A DNA stretch of 64,000 nt from Prevotellaceae bacterium UBA1746 (GTDB taxonomy: Bacteria; Bacteroidota; Bacteroidia; Bacteroidales; Bacteroidaceae): contig DCHS01000052.1 of the NCBI GenBank assembly GCA_002314875.1, positions 62,001-126,000 on the forward strand. Direction: 5' to 3'. The notes under the pieces were generated by a model. It made no database searches, was not told the origin of the DNA, and saw nothing but the letters and a program-made list of their open reading frames with translations. Made by a program: the position numbers and the translations under genes. Positions 11,401-18,188 of the stretch are shown piece by piece; the stretch's first letter is position 1; each line of letters begins with the position of its first letter.

Positions 11401-13015
11401 GGTAAGATACAAGGTTCTTGATGGAAACCGAATAGAAGTGACCACACGCGATACTGTCAAGTTGAAACTCACCGTTCAGCCCAAGGCTCGTACCGAGGAA
11501 AAGAAATGGTATAAGAGTTTGCAATATGGTGCTCGTTTCCTCATGATGGTCCGTAATGTCAATGTCTCCTACAAGAATACCCAGAACATGTCACTCCCTG
11601 GCTTCTTGCCTAATGTTGGCGATATGTTGGGTGAAAGCAAGGTCGGTGGTCTGTGGGCTCCTGGTCTTGACTTTGCCTTCGGTCTGACGGGAGAGGACTA
11701 TATTGAAAAGGCAGCAGACCGCGGTTGGTTGCTTTGCTCTGACAGTATCGTTTCTCCTGCAACCCTGACGGGTAATGAAGCTCTCGATCTTAAGGCCACC
11801 GTAGAACCTTTCCGTGACTTCAAGATTAACATTACTGCAAATCGTACAACCAATAGTTCGAAGACCGTGCAGTATATGTACGAAGGTATGCCGACCACTC
11901 AGACGGGTTCGTTTACCATGACGACGATCGGTCTCAGAACCCTCTTCCGTGGTAGTGGACGTGCTGATAATGGCTATAACAGTTCTACTTTCCAGGATTT
12001 CCTGCATAGTCTTAGCGGTTACCGCGAACGTGTTGAACGCCAGTACTCCGGTTCAAAATATCCTGCTGGAACAATCCTCGCTGGTCAGTCCTTCAATCCT
12101 GCCAATGGTACGATTGATGCGTATTCTTCCGATGTTATGATTCCTGCCTTCCTCGGCTCCTATCTTGGAGGCAACAGTCTCGACATTTTCCCTGACATCA
12201 GCCGTCTCCTTCCGAACTGGAATGTATCTTACGCCGGTCTTGCAAAACTCCCGCGTATGAAGAAAATCTTCAAGAGTTTCAATCTCAACCATGCGTACAA
12301 GTGTACCTATGCTGTTGGAAACTACAGTTCGTTCACCTCTTATCACGAGTATATGGATGGCCTCGGCTTCGTTACCGATGTAACCTCAGGTCTTCCCACT
12401 CCGTCTTCAATGTTTGATATTTCAACTGTCAGCATCAACGAGGCTCTGTCTCCTCTTGCAGGTATTGATATGACCTTCAAGAATGATATGACAGCGAAGG
12501 TGGAATACAAGCGTACCCGCGTATTGGCTCTGTCTATGACCTCTCAGCAGATTACCGAAACCCTCTCCAAGGATTTCACTATAGGTATGGGTTATAAGAT
12601 CAATGACTTCAAACTCTTCGGCGCAGACAACACCCGTTCTCGCGGCCGCAAGGCTCCGAAGTCCAAGGGAAGTGGCGATGATGACGATGATGATGAAGGT
12701 GCATCCCGTACGATGAAGAAGACGGGTGGTAGTGGAAGTAAGGACAACTTCTCACACTCCCTCAATATCCGTTTCGATATCACCTACCGTGATCAGAGTG
12801 CGATCCAGCGTAACATCATGACCGAACTCAGCCAGGCTACCAGTGGCCAGCGTGCCGTTCAGGTTAGTTTCTCTGCTGACTATGCTGTATCACGTTATCT
12901 GACTCTCTCTCTCTTCTACGACCGTCAGTTGAACCGTCCTCTCCTGACTTCCAGCAGTTATCCTACAACCACCCAGGACTTCGGTATCAACCTTAAGTTC
13001 CAGTTGGCTCGATAA
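5483..13015 (+). CDS. sprA: Type IX secretion system outer-membrane translocon SprA/Sov
   Basis: 2510 residues, matching the 2300-2500 residues of SprA/Sov. Family knowledge: SprA forms a 36-strand single-polypeptide beta-barrel that is the exit channel of the T9SS for proteins with C-terminal sorting domains. Seen here: a signal peptide (MKRYLYILAVMLATLSGVVS) and long stretches of alternating polar/aromatic strands. The FDLDEKINLNLNGSVGDKIN type of segment near residues 210-235 is typical of the family. The C-terminus consists of beta-strands (ISRYLTLSLF-like) ending FQLAR. Odd: a GSGDDDDDDEG acidic run near residue 2395, placed between two C-terminal strands. The gene follows ruvA by 5 nt and ends before a strong bidirectional terminator. 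Confidence 0.97.
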   Translation: MKRYLYILAVMLATLSGVVSIAAAYRSEPRWDSVDDIVLEIAPPAPEDTIVPFHVRHTVPNEGIEDKKSGDLRDPENIKTDVFYDETSGTYRYGTQLIGGQSGSTSGGTVSGTSSASGTFLYVPFFMDYKDYEDWAVAQSMQKYFKKKNADEFAASGKEKFDFTDMHFDLGPADKIFGPGGVRVKTQGSAELKIGGNLKFTDNPSLSERNRKVFGFDLDEKINLNLNGSVGDKINMKFDYNSEATASYDTQNLNLNYKGKEDEIIKLLEAGYISMPTQSSLIRGANSLFGIRTDMQFGHLTVQTMVAQKKSASNTVTSKNGVQTTEYEFSASEYNENRHFFLAHYFRDNYDQWMGTLPNIMSGVTINRIEIWLTNKNGQTQNTRNLIALTDIGERDHVSSSLWGPGGDRVPSNNANDEYQYINSYLGDARDISMATAALDGAGLIGGTDYEKLESARLLNTNEYTLNSALGYISLKTALQPDQVLAVAFEYTYRGQTYQVGEFSTDRKDNTQALIVKTLKNTACTPAMGNWDLMMRNVYYLGARQLQKEKFKLDIKLLSDTSGVYLSYLPEPGLKDKRLLTLLNMDRIDNNNKPNPNGYFDYVEGYTVNATEGLVFFPVVEPFGSHLRKVIGNDALADNYCYQELYDSTKTIAKQIAEHNKFLILGEYKASKSDEISLGTTQIPKGSVVVTAGGMTLTEGTDYSVDYNSGIVKILNKSIIDAGTSISCSVESNENYGMQRKTMVGLGLKYDFSKDFSIGATIMHLGEKPLTTKVAMGEEPLNNTLWGGNISWKKQSQWITDLLLHVPFINATAPSSINFSAEFAQLIAGANKGAQGNASYIDDFENSKSEIAVGQPSEWIISSTPSMFTESRLSNDPRYGYNRALLSWYYIDPLFTRRSSSLTPGYIKSDLKQLSSPDVREVPITELFPNKSINYQDASTLSILNLAYYPNERGPYNVDPDVDVNGHLNNPAKRWGGMMRKLDTSDFETANIEYIEFWMMDPFLKYDGTITSADYSKGETPSMHTGDLYFNLGEISEDVLKDGKKFYESGLPADGDASQYTETIWGRVPNQSSVTYAFNTSNGARERQDVGFNGLTSEEERSFGIYKEYLDQLQNIVRPEVYDSLLKSPSGDQYHYFRGTDWDDLQTDIIGRYKYINNPNGNSVASNSGPENYSTAYKTTPDAEDINSDYTLNEYEKYYQYHVRISPEAMVVGQNYIVDSRVASVKTRDGNTNECRWYLFRIPLDEYERKEGSINDFSSIRFMRMFMTGFENPTILRFATMNLIRGEWRSYEQALYNGQAPAASGSLAVSAVNFEENNEKTPVNYVLPPGISRVIDPGNAVVLQNNEQSLAMTVKNLASGDARAVYKNTTLDLRRYKHLQLFVHANALPEDETNLEDGQISLFLRLGSDYKNNFYEYEIPLSITPEGLYSGSAGQKAVWPADNMLDIDLDLLTTAKKNRNKQKALGLIGFSNLYTEYDEDNPSNKISVQGNPSLGEVKTIMIGVRNNSRSVKSVEVWANELRLQEFANNGGWAARAQLNIQLSDLASVNFSGHVETSGFGGLEETVSMRRDDDLVEYSVTTNVEGGKFLPAKVKLNAPIYYSYSKQKTVPMYNPLDTDMSMSEALDGCANKQERDSLSNIADKVIISKNFSISNFRFNRVTKSHPMPYDLSNFSASYAHSLRHTSGETTAWERDENWKLNFAYSYSPAVKAVEPLKKLIKSKSNWLKLPKEFGLNYLPQSLSFNSDITRSYFELQERDMEQLDNTSLPLSFSSDFLWNRSFNLRWDPTKAIHFSFQSGTNAEIQQPYVAVNKDLYPDSYTAWKDSVKQSIRNFGTPLTYQQSTDLSWNLPLNKIPLLDWVTSDVKYTATYNWNRGSDLNDGTNMGNAISNSRNMSGNAKINFETLYNHWGFLKNTNKMFTGTNKKAKGRQPEKPKVFEKEITLKADTTVVVPHNQKSKNLRVVAIRWDGSRYPVRYKVLDGNRIEVTTRDTVKLKLTVQPKARTEEKKWYKSLQYGARFLMMVRNVNVSYKNTQNMSLPGFLPNVGDMLGESKVGGLWAPGLDFAFGLTGEDYIEKAADRGWLLCSDSIVSPATLTGNEALDLKATVEPFRDFKINITANRTTNSSKTVQYMYEGMPTTQTGSFTMTTIGLRTLFRGSGRADNGYNSSTFQDFLHSLSGYRERVERQYSGSKYPAGTILAGQSFNPANGTIDAYSSDVMIPAFLGSYLGGNSLDIFPDISRLLPNWNVSYAGLAKLPRMKKIFKSFNLNHAYKCTYAVGNYSSFTSYHEYMDGLGFVTDVTSGLPTPSSMFDISTVSINEALSPLAGIDMTFKNDMTAKVEYKRTRVLALSMTSQQITETLSKDFTIGMGYKINDFKLFGADNTRSRGRKAPKSKGSGDDDDDDEGASRTMKKTGGSGSKDNFSHSLNIRFDITYRDQSAIQRNIMTELSQATSGQRAVQVSFSADYAVSRYLTLSLFYDRQLNRPLLTSSSYPTTTQDFGINLKFQLAR

Positions 13016-13082
13016 CTCTGATAGTCTCTTTCCTGAAAACCTGTGCACTCAAGAAAGGAAACGAGAGGCTTCATACATACAA

Positions 13083-13122
13083 AACTCCCCTGCAAACGCG
13101 ATGTCTGCAGGGGAGTTGTTTT
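13083..13122. terminator. Bidirectional terminator between sprA and rng
   Basis: AACTCCCCTGCA (13083-13094) and TGCAGGGGAGTT (13106-13117) form a perfect 12-bp stem with an 11-nt loop. T-runs lie on the + strand side and A-runs on the other, so it serves both convergent genes. Confidence 0.9.
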
Positions 13123-13147
13123 TACTTTACTTTATCTGTGGGTGAAA

Positions 13148-14728
13148 TCAGAGGTTCTCATGTTCCTCTCGCATGTCAATCTCCATTCCCTTCTTATCGA
13201 CGAATTTATATCCGAGGAAGGGTAGTGACTGATCGGGAATAACGCTGATTCCCATTCCGTAATGTACTTTCCAGCGACGGGCAATGCTGAACAGGCCGCG
13301 CTTTACATAAGCTTCAACAAACGGGTGAACGTGGAGACGGAAGCTCTTCAAACCCATGTCCTGGCTCATACGGCGAATCTTTCCTTCGAGAATATCGACG
13401 AAGAGAATGCTGGCCTTGATTGTTCCCGTTCCACCGCAAGAGGGACAGGTTTCTTCGACCTTAATATCCATTGCAGGACGTACACGCTGGCGGGTAATCT
13501 GCATGAGACCGAACTTGGAGAGCGGAAGGATATTGTGCTTGGCGCGGTCCTTCTTCATATTCTCTACCATGCGTTCGTACAGTGCCTGACGACTTTCGGG
13601 TTGCTGCATATCGATGAAGTCAACGACGATGATGCCTCCCATATCGCGGAGTCGCAACTGGCGGGCGAGTTCATCGGCGGAAGCGAGATTGACATCGAGG
13701 GCATTGACCTCCTGGCCTTCAACGGCTTTGGAGCGGTTGCCAGAGTTGATGTCAACGACATGCATAGCCTCAGTGTGCTCAATGTACATGTAAGCGCCGT
13801 GCTTGTAGGTAACTGTTCGTCCGAGGGACGACTTCATCTGCTTGGTAACGCTGAAATTGTCGAAGATAGGGAGTTTTCCCTGATAGTGCTTAACGACATT
13901 CTTGCATTCGGGGGCGATGAGACTGACATACTCCTTGACCTCGTTAAAGACCTGTTCATCGTTAACATGAATGGCTTCAAAGGAAGGGTTGAAGAGGTCA
14001 CGGAGCAGACCTACAGTACGGCTTGTCTCCTCGTAGACAAGAGTGGCCTTGTCCTGAGGATTATGATTCTGGATGCGGGCGACGGTCTCTTCCCAGCGGT
14101 GAACGAGCAGTTCGATTTCCTGCTGGAGTTCAGCTTCACGCTTTCCTTCAGCGACGGTACGGATGATGACGCCGAAACCTTTGGGCTTGAGACGGTGAAC
14201 GAGTTGTTTCAATCGGGCACGTTCAGCATCGCTCTTGATTTTGTTGCTGACATTAACCTTATCAGCGAAGGGGATGAGCACGAGGAAGCGTCCAGCAAAG
14301 GTAATTTCGCAAGTGATACGAGGACCTTTGGTCGAGATGGGTTCCTTGACGATTTGAACGAGGACTTCGTCACCAGGTTTTACGGTGTGCTGAATCTGGC
14401 CGTCCTTTTCCGTGTTTTCCTGCTTGGGGAGTTTGTGGAGAGGCAGAGGCTTGCGTTTTCCGTCGGAGTAGAGCGAAAGGAAGTGCTCGTACTGTCGGTA
14501 GCGTACACCGAGATCAAGATAGTGGAGAAAGGCGTCTCGTTCGTGTCCCACATTGACAAAGCAAGCGTTGAGCCCGGGCATGATTTTGCGTACGCGGGCG
14601 AGATAGATGTTGCCGACGGCATACTGTTCCGTGCGACCCTCCTGCTGAAACTCAACGAGTTTTCCGTCTTCAAGGAGCGCAATGGAGATGTCGTTTTTCT
14701 GAACATCAACAATAACTTCGCTTGTCAT
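13148..14728 (-). CDS. rng: Ribonuclease G/E family endoribonuclease
   Basis: 526 residues, RNase G length: the catalytic half of RNase E without a degradosome scaffold. An S1 domain occupies roughly residues 35-130 (GNIYLARVRKIMPGLNACFV). The catalytic core carries the two metal-binding aspartates in HVVDINSG and IIVVDFIDM. The zinc-link CPSCGGTG near residues 425-435 joins dimers. The enzyme cleaves single-stranded AU-rich RNA and matures 16S rRNA. It lies downstream of HU and the 29-residue ribosomal protein on the same strand. A TTAACC-type low-complexity leader directly precedes the ATG (RC of 14729-14758). Confidence 0.95.
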   Translation of the reverse strand: MTSEVIVDVQKNDISIALLEDGKLVEFQQEGRTEQYAVGNIYLARVRKIMPGLNACFVNVGHERDAFLHYLDLGVRYRQYEHFLSLYSDGKRKPLPLHKLPKQENTEKDGQIQHTVKPGDEVLVQIVKEPISTKGPRITCEITFAGRFLVLIPFADKVNVSNKIKSDAERARLKQLVHRLKPKGFGVIIRTVAEGKREAELQQEIELLVHRWEETVARIQNHNPQDKATLVYEETSRTVGLLRDLFNPSFEAIHVNDEQVFNEVKEYVSLIAPECKNVVKHYQGKLPIFDNFSVTKQMKSSLGRTVTYKHGAYMYIEHTEAMHVVDINSGNRSKAVEGQEVNALDVNLASADELARQLRLRDMGGIIVVDFIDMQQPESRQALYERMVENMKKDRAKHNILPLSKFGLMQITRQRVRPAMDIKVEETCPSCGGTGTIKASILFVDILEGKIRRMSQDMGLKSFRLHVHPFVEAYVKRGLFSIARRWKVHYGMGISVIPDQSLPFLGYKFVDKKGMEIDMREEHENL

Positions 14729-14758
14729 GTGTTAAGTTATGGGTTAATGGTTAAAGGT
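14729..14758 (-). repeat. TTAACC-type low-complexity leader before rng
   Basis: Read on the - strand this is CCTTTAACCATTAACCC followed by ATAACTTAACAC and then the rng ATG. It resembles the TATAAACC/TTAACCC leaders in front of several genes of the polysaccharide locus. Confidence 0.5.
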
Positions 14759-14789
14759 TCATTGGCGGGGTGCCAATATCAAAAAATAA

Positions 14790-14841
14790 AAAGTTAAAAG
14801 CGGGGAGTATCTATAGAGAGTCCTGACCAACTTTTAACTTT
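14790..14841 (-). terminator. Possible terminator after the small ribosomal protein gene
   Basis: On the - strand AAAGTTAAAAG (14831-14841) can pair with CTTTTAACTTT (14790-14800) over a 30-nt loop, followed by TTTTT. The loop is long and the stem AT-rich, so it may be weak or allow read-through into rng. Confidence 0.4.
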
Positions 14842-14869
14842 TTTTATTCTTAGCCAAAAGAGTCAAGAC

Positions 14870-14959
14870 TTACTTGCTCTTATGACGATTCTTGCGCAGA
14901 CGCTTTTTGCGCTTGTGAGTAGACATCTTGTGTCTCTTCTTCTTCTTTCCGTTAGGCAT
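14870..14959 (-). CDS. 29-residue COX24/AURKAIP1-domain ribosomal small-subunit protein
   Basis: A tiny ORF of 29 codons plus TAA whose product is almost entirely Lys, Arg and His: it starts MPNGKKKKRHKMSTHKRKKR and ends RNRHKSK. The pattern KKRxKM..HK.KK.LRK.R is the COX24_C/AURKAIP1 domain. In mycobacteria this domain is the small ribosomal protein bS22, and in mitochondria it is mS38. In Bacteroidetes, similar 29-35 residue proteins occur next to HU or rng. It sits 68 nt downstream of HU and 141 nt upstream of rng, suggesting a translation/RNA unit. Identification is by pattern only. Confidence 0.8.
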   Translation of the reverse strand: MPNGKKKKRHKMSTHKRKKRLRKNRHKSK

Positions 14960-15027
14960 AATGAAAATATTTTAACTAGTTAATATGGTCGTGTTCTAAA
15001 CGAGAGCGCTTGTAGCTTTCAGAATGA

Positions 15028-15306
15028 TTATTCGCCAGCAACCTGTGCGAGGAAAGTCTTTGCAGGCTTGAATGCGGGGATGTTGTGCTCGGGGATGATG
15101 AGCGTGGTATTCTGAGAGATGTTACGAGCGGTCTTCTGAGCGCGCTTTTTGATGATGAAGCTACCGAAACCACGGAGGTATACGTTTTCTTCGTTTGCCA
15201 TGTGTTCCTTTACAGTGTCCATAAAGGCTTCAACAGAAGCAAGAACGGTAGCATTGTCAATTCCCGTCTTCTTGGAAATTTCTTTAACGATATCTGCTTT
15301 AGTCAT
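15028..15306 (-). CDS. HU family DNA-binding protein
   Basis: 92 residues, the size of HU/IHF subunits. It starts MTKADIVKEISKKTGIDNAT, carries the beta-arm segment GFGSFIIKKRAQKTARNI and ends IPAFKPAKTFLAQV. These proteins dimerise, bend DNA and compact the nucleoid. The arm lacks the RNP motif of strict HU in a recognisable form but has the intercalating-Pro region (IIPEHNIP). It has its own promoter at 15378-15408, and its transcript may continue into the small ribosomal protein and rng genes. Confidence 0.93.
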   Translation of the reverse strand: MTKADIVKEISKKTGIDNATVLASVEAFMDTVKEHMANEENVYLRGFGSFIIKKRAQKTARNISQNTTLIIPEHNIPAFKPAKTFLAQVAGE

Positions 15307-15377
15307 TTTTTATATTATTATTAAGATGTTTTGCTTTTGATTAGTGTGCCACCTTGTCATCAGGTGCAAAGTGGGTG

Positions 15378-15408
15378 CAAATTTAAGGCTTTCTTCTTAA
15401 TAAACAAA
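15378..15408 (-). promoter_or_regulatory. Promoter of the HU gene
   Basis: On the - strand TTTG (15405-15408), a 19-nt spacer and TAAATTTG (15378-15385) give a full match to the Bacteroidetes consensus. The predicted start near 15371 leaves a 5' UTR of about 65 nt. Confidence 0.75.
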
Positions 15409-15473
15409 GAGTTTAGCCGATTTTTTTTGAAAATCAGCACTTTCCCTTGCTATTTTGACTAATATGGTTATCG

Positions 15474-15911
15474 TTATTCGACGCTTGGAACTGGAATCTT
15501 CTCGATTCGGCGGATGTGACGACCTCCTTCAAAGGGGGTGCTGAAGTATTCATCCATGATGGCGCGGGCAGTCTCTTCGCTGATGAAACGTCCAGGCATC
15601 ACGAGAACATTGGCATCGTTGTGCTGGCGGCAGAGATGGGCGATTTCTGGAATCCAGACCAGCGCGGCACGGATGTGCTGGTGCTTGTTGAGTGTCATGG
15701 AAATACCTTCGCCGGAACCGCAGATAGCAATGCCGCGTTCGCACTCACCGTTGGCCATACCATTGGCGAGGGCATGGGCAAAATCGGGATAGTCACAGGA
15801 CTCTTCTGAATAGGTACCATAGTCCTTCCATTCGAGGCCCTTCTCTTCAAGGTATTGCTTAACAAACTGCTTCAAGGCAAAACCAGCGTGGTCACTTGCT
15901 AATCCAATCAT
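15474..15911 (-). CDS. rpiB: Ribose 5-phosphate isomerase B
   Basis: 145 residues, standard RpiB length. The N-terminal GLASDHAGFALK binds the sugar phosphate. The ICGSGEGISM segment contains the active-site Cys and the anion-hole glycines, followed by NKHQHIRAAL. The enzyme interconverts ribose 5-phosphate and ribulose 5-phosphate in the pentose phosphate pathway. It starts 1 nt after the end of tkt on the same strand, so isomerase and transketolase of the non-oxidative branch are made from one transcript. Confidence 0.95.
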   Translation of the reverse strand: MIGLASDHAGFALKQFVKQYLEEKGLEWKDYGTYSEESCDYPDFAHALANGMANGECERGIAICGSGEGISMTLNKHQHIRAALVWIPEIAHLCRQHNDANVLVMPGRFISEETARAIMDEYFSTPFEGGRHIRRIEKIPVPSVE

Positions 15912-15912
15912 A

Positions 15913-17925
15913 TTAAAGGAATGCTTTTACTTCATTGTAAACATGAGCGGGAGTGAAACCGAACTTATCGTCGAGAACGGTGTAAGGTGCTGATTCTCCG
16001 AAGTGATCGAGACCGAAAACACGGCCGTTGGCACCTACGAGGCCTTCAAGATTAACGGGAAGACCTGCGGTGAGACCGAAGACCTTGGCACCCGTGGGAA
16101 TAAGGCTTTCACGATATTCTGCAGGCTGGTCACGGAAGAGCTGTTCTGAGGGAACGCTGACAACGCGAGCCTTGATGCCGTCAGCAGCAAGAAGAGCAGC
16201 GGTTTCAACGAGAGTGCTGACTTCAGAACCGTTAGCCACGAGAACAACATCGGGGTTCTCGCAAGGGAGAGCCGTGTAACCGCCCTGCCAGCTGTTGTAG
16301 TCAGTTCCAGCGGGGAGATCCTTGATGTTCTGACGGCTGAGAATGAGGCCGGTAGGAGTATAGATGTTGTCCATTGCCATGTGCCAGCAAACGGTAGTAT
16401 CGTGAACGTCTGCAGGACGGAGAACAAGCATTGAGGGACGGCCAGCGTGGTTGTGAAGTTTCTCCATAAGACGGATCTGTGCTTCCTGCTCAACGGGCTC
16501 ATGGGTAGGACCGTCTTCACCAACACGGAAGGCATCGTGGGTCCAGATGAACTTCACGGGAAGTTGCATGAGGGCAGCCATACGAATGGCGGGCTTCATA
16601 TAGTCTGAGAAGACGAAGAAAGTACCGCAGGCCGTGATGAATCCACCGTGGAGGGTAATACCGATACAGATACAAGCCATGGTCAATTCGCTGACACCAG
16701 CCTGGAGGAAGCCACCGCCGAAGTTCTCGCGGGTGATGTTCGTTGTATATTTCAAGAAGCCGTCGGTCTTGTCGCTGTTGGAAAGGTCGGCAGAACTTAC
16801 AATCATATTTTCGCAGTTCTTGGCGAGCATACCAAGAACGGTTGCACTACCTGCACGGGTTGCAGCATTGGGCTTCTGTTCAACGCTATCCCAGGGAAGT
16901 TCGGGAGCTGCGCCACTGAACCAACGGTTCTGCTTTTCAGCCTTTTCAGGATTTGCCTCTGCCCATGATCTTTCTTCTTCATGACGTTCTGCAACAATAC
17001 CACGAAGTTCCTCAGTACGAGCAGCATAGAGTTCTTCAACTTCAGGACGGATTACGAAGGGAGCGTCGGGATTTCCACCGAGATTGAGGACGGTGTTGCG
17101 ATAAGCGTCTCCACCGAGAGGAGCACCATGAGTCTTGCAGTTAGCCTCGTAAGAAGAGTTGTCTGCCTGACGAGCACCCTTGCCCATGACGCAGTGACCG
17201 ATGATGAGGGTCGGACGGTTTTCTTCGAGAAGAGCAGCATCGAGAGCCTCGCGGATCTGAGCGGCATCGTTACCGTTGATTTCAAGGACGTTCCAGTTCC
17301 ATGCACGATACTTCATAACGGTATCTTCGCAAGTTACCTCGCAGGTCTTTGTAGAGAGCTGGATTTCGTTGCAGTCATAGAACATGATGAGGTTGTTCAG
17401 ACCGAGGGTACCTGCCATACGGCCACTACCCTGGCTGATTTCTTCCTGAATACCTCCATCAGAAATGTAAGCATAAATCTTTTCCTTCTTGAAACCAGGG
17501 TTACCGGTGCGGGCGTACATTGCCTTTGCTGCGATGGCAGCACCGACAGCGAAGACGTGACCCTGACCGAGAGGACCGGAAGTGTTTTCGATGCCACGGG
17601 TAAAATCCTTTTCAGGATGTCCGGGACAAGCGCTTCCCCACTGACGGAAACTCTGGAGTTCTTCAAGGGTAAAACGTCCGATGAGGGCAAGCTGGGAATA
17701 GAGCATGGGGCTCATGTGACCGGGATCGAGGAAGAAGCGGTCACGACATTCCCAAGTAGGCTGATCGGGGTCGAAAGTGAGATACTCGCTAAAAAGGACA
17801 TTGACAAAATCAGCGCCACCCATGGCACCACCGGGGTGACCAGAGTTGGCTTTCTCTACCATACTGCAAGCAAGAACGCGGATGTTGTCTGCTGCTGAGT
17901 TGAGGGTCTGGATTGAGGCTTTCAT
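15913..17925 (-). CDS. tkt: Transketolase
   Basis: 670 residues from the ATG at 17925. The frame is open further upstream, but that extension would cross the promoter at 17982-18013, and MKASIQTLNSAADNIRVLAC is the natural N-terminus. Transketolase is a ThDP enzyme that moves two-carbon units between sugar phosphates. Seen: MVEKANSGHPGGAMG and GPLGQGHVFAVGAAIA in the N-terminal domain. The ThDP/Mg2+ motif appears as SDGGIQEE rather than the usual GDGCLMEG, a variant I believe is shared by a Bacteroidetes subgroup. The pyrimidine domain has HDAFRVGEDGPTHEPVEQ. It is the first gene of a tkt-rpiB operon. Confidence 0.95.
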   Translation of the reverse strand: MKASIQTLNSAADNIRVLACSMVEKANSGHPGGAMGGADFVNVLFSEYLTFDPDQPTWECRDRFFLDPGHMSPMLYSQLALIGRFTLEELQSFRQWGSACPGHPEKDFTRGIENTSGPLGQGHVFAVGAAIAAKAMYARTGNPGFKKEKIYAYISDGGIQEEISQGSGRMAGTLGLNNLIMFYDCNEIQLSTKTCEVTCEDTVMKYRAWNWNVLEINGNDAAQIREALDAALLEENRPTLIIGHCVMGKGARQADNSSYEANCKTHGAPLGGDAYRNTVLNLGGNPDAPFVIRPEVEELYAARTEELRGIVAERHEEERSWAEANPEKAEKQNRWFSGAAPELPWDSVEQKPNAATRAGSATVLGMLAKNCENMIVSSADLSNSDKTDGFLKYTTNITRENFGGGFLQAGVSELTMACICIGITLHGGFITACGTFFVFSDYMKPAIRMAALMQLPVKFIWTHDAFRVGEDGPTHEPVEQEAQIRLMEKLHNHAGRPSMLVLRPADVHDTTVCWHMAMDNIYTPTGLILSRQNIKDLPAGTDYNSWQGGYTALPCENPDVVLVANGSEVSTLVETAALLAADGIKARVVSVPSEQLFRDQPAEYRESLIPTGAKVFGLTAGLPVNLEGLVGANGRVFGLDHFGESAPYTVLDDKFGFTPAHVYNEVKAFL

Positions 17926-17981
17926 TCTATTGTTTTTGGTGTTTTGAAAACTTGTTTGGAGGGTACACATTATTCCCCGTG

Positions 17982-18013
17982 CAAAATTAAGCCAAAAAGC
18001 CCACATGACCAAA
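17982..18013 (-). promoter_or_regulatory. Promoter of tkt-rpiB
   Basis: On the - strand TTTG (18010-18013), a 20-nt spacer and TAATTTTG (17982-17989) match the Bacteroidetes consensus fully. Confidence 0.75.
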
Positions 18014-18095
18014 CCTTTTTAATAATATTATAGGTGAAAGTGGAGGCAAAAGAGTTTTTCTGAAAGTTTATAACAGCAGTTTCGCACAATTTTTG

Positions 18096-18103
18096 TAAAT
18101 TTG
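18096..18103 (+). promoter_or_regulatory. -7 element for polysaccharide operon 1
   Basis: TAAATTTG is a perfect TAnnTTTG box, 86 nt before the first Wzz ATG. The -33 region is poor (TTTC at 18080-18083), so the promoter may need activation or be weak. Confidence 0.5.
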
Positions 18104-18188
18104 CCACGTTTAATGTGTGCGTATGTACGCAAGAAAACATCTTCCGACTTTTGAAACTTCACAAATAATCATAAGAAAACAATTCAGA

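Noticed and set aside
13262..14797. A 511-codon open frame on the + strand opposite rng
   Set aside because: It is antisense to a clear RNase G/E gene, has no recognisable domain and exists because of the codon bias of the real gene. The same holds for long antisense frames in sprA (9527-11341), wecC and the Wza gene.
15412..15473. Terminator for tkt-rpiB (GCTGATTTT...AAAATCGGC on the - strand)
   Set aside because: The stem is short and AT-rich and no T-run follows in the direction of transcription.
17926..18012. Longer N-terminus of transketolase
   Set aside because: The extension covers the tkt promoter and has no family counterpart. Similar longer starts were rejected for wecC, the Wza gene, clpC, nadK, ileS and the GT2/GT4 genes at 23065 and 24018.
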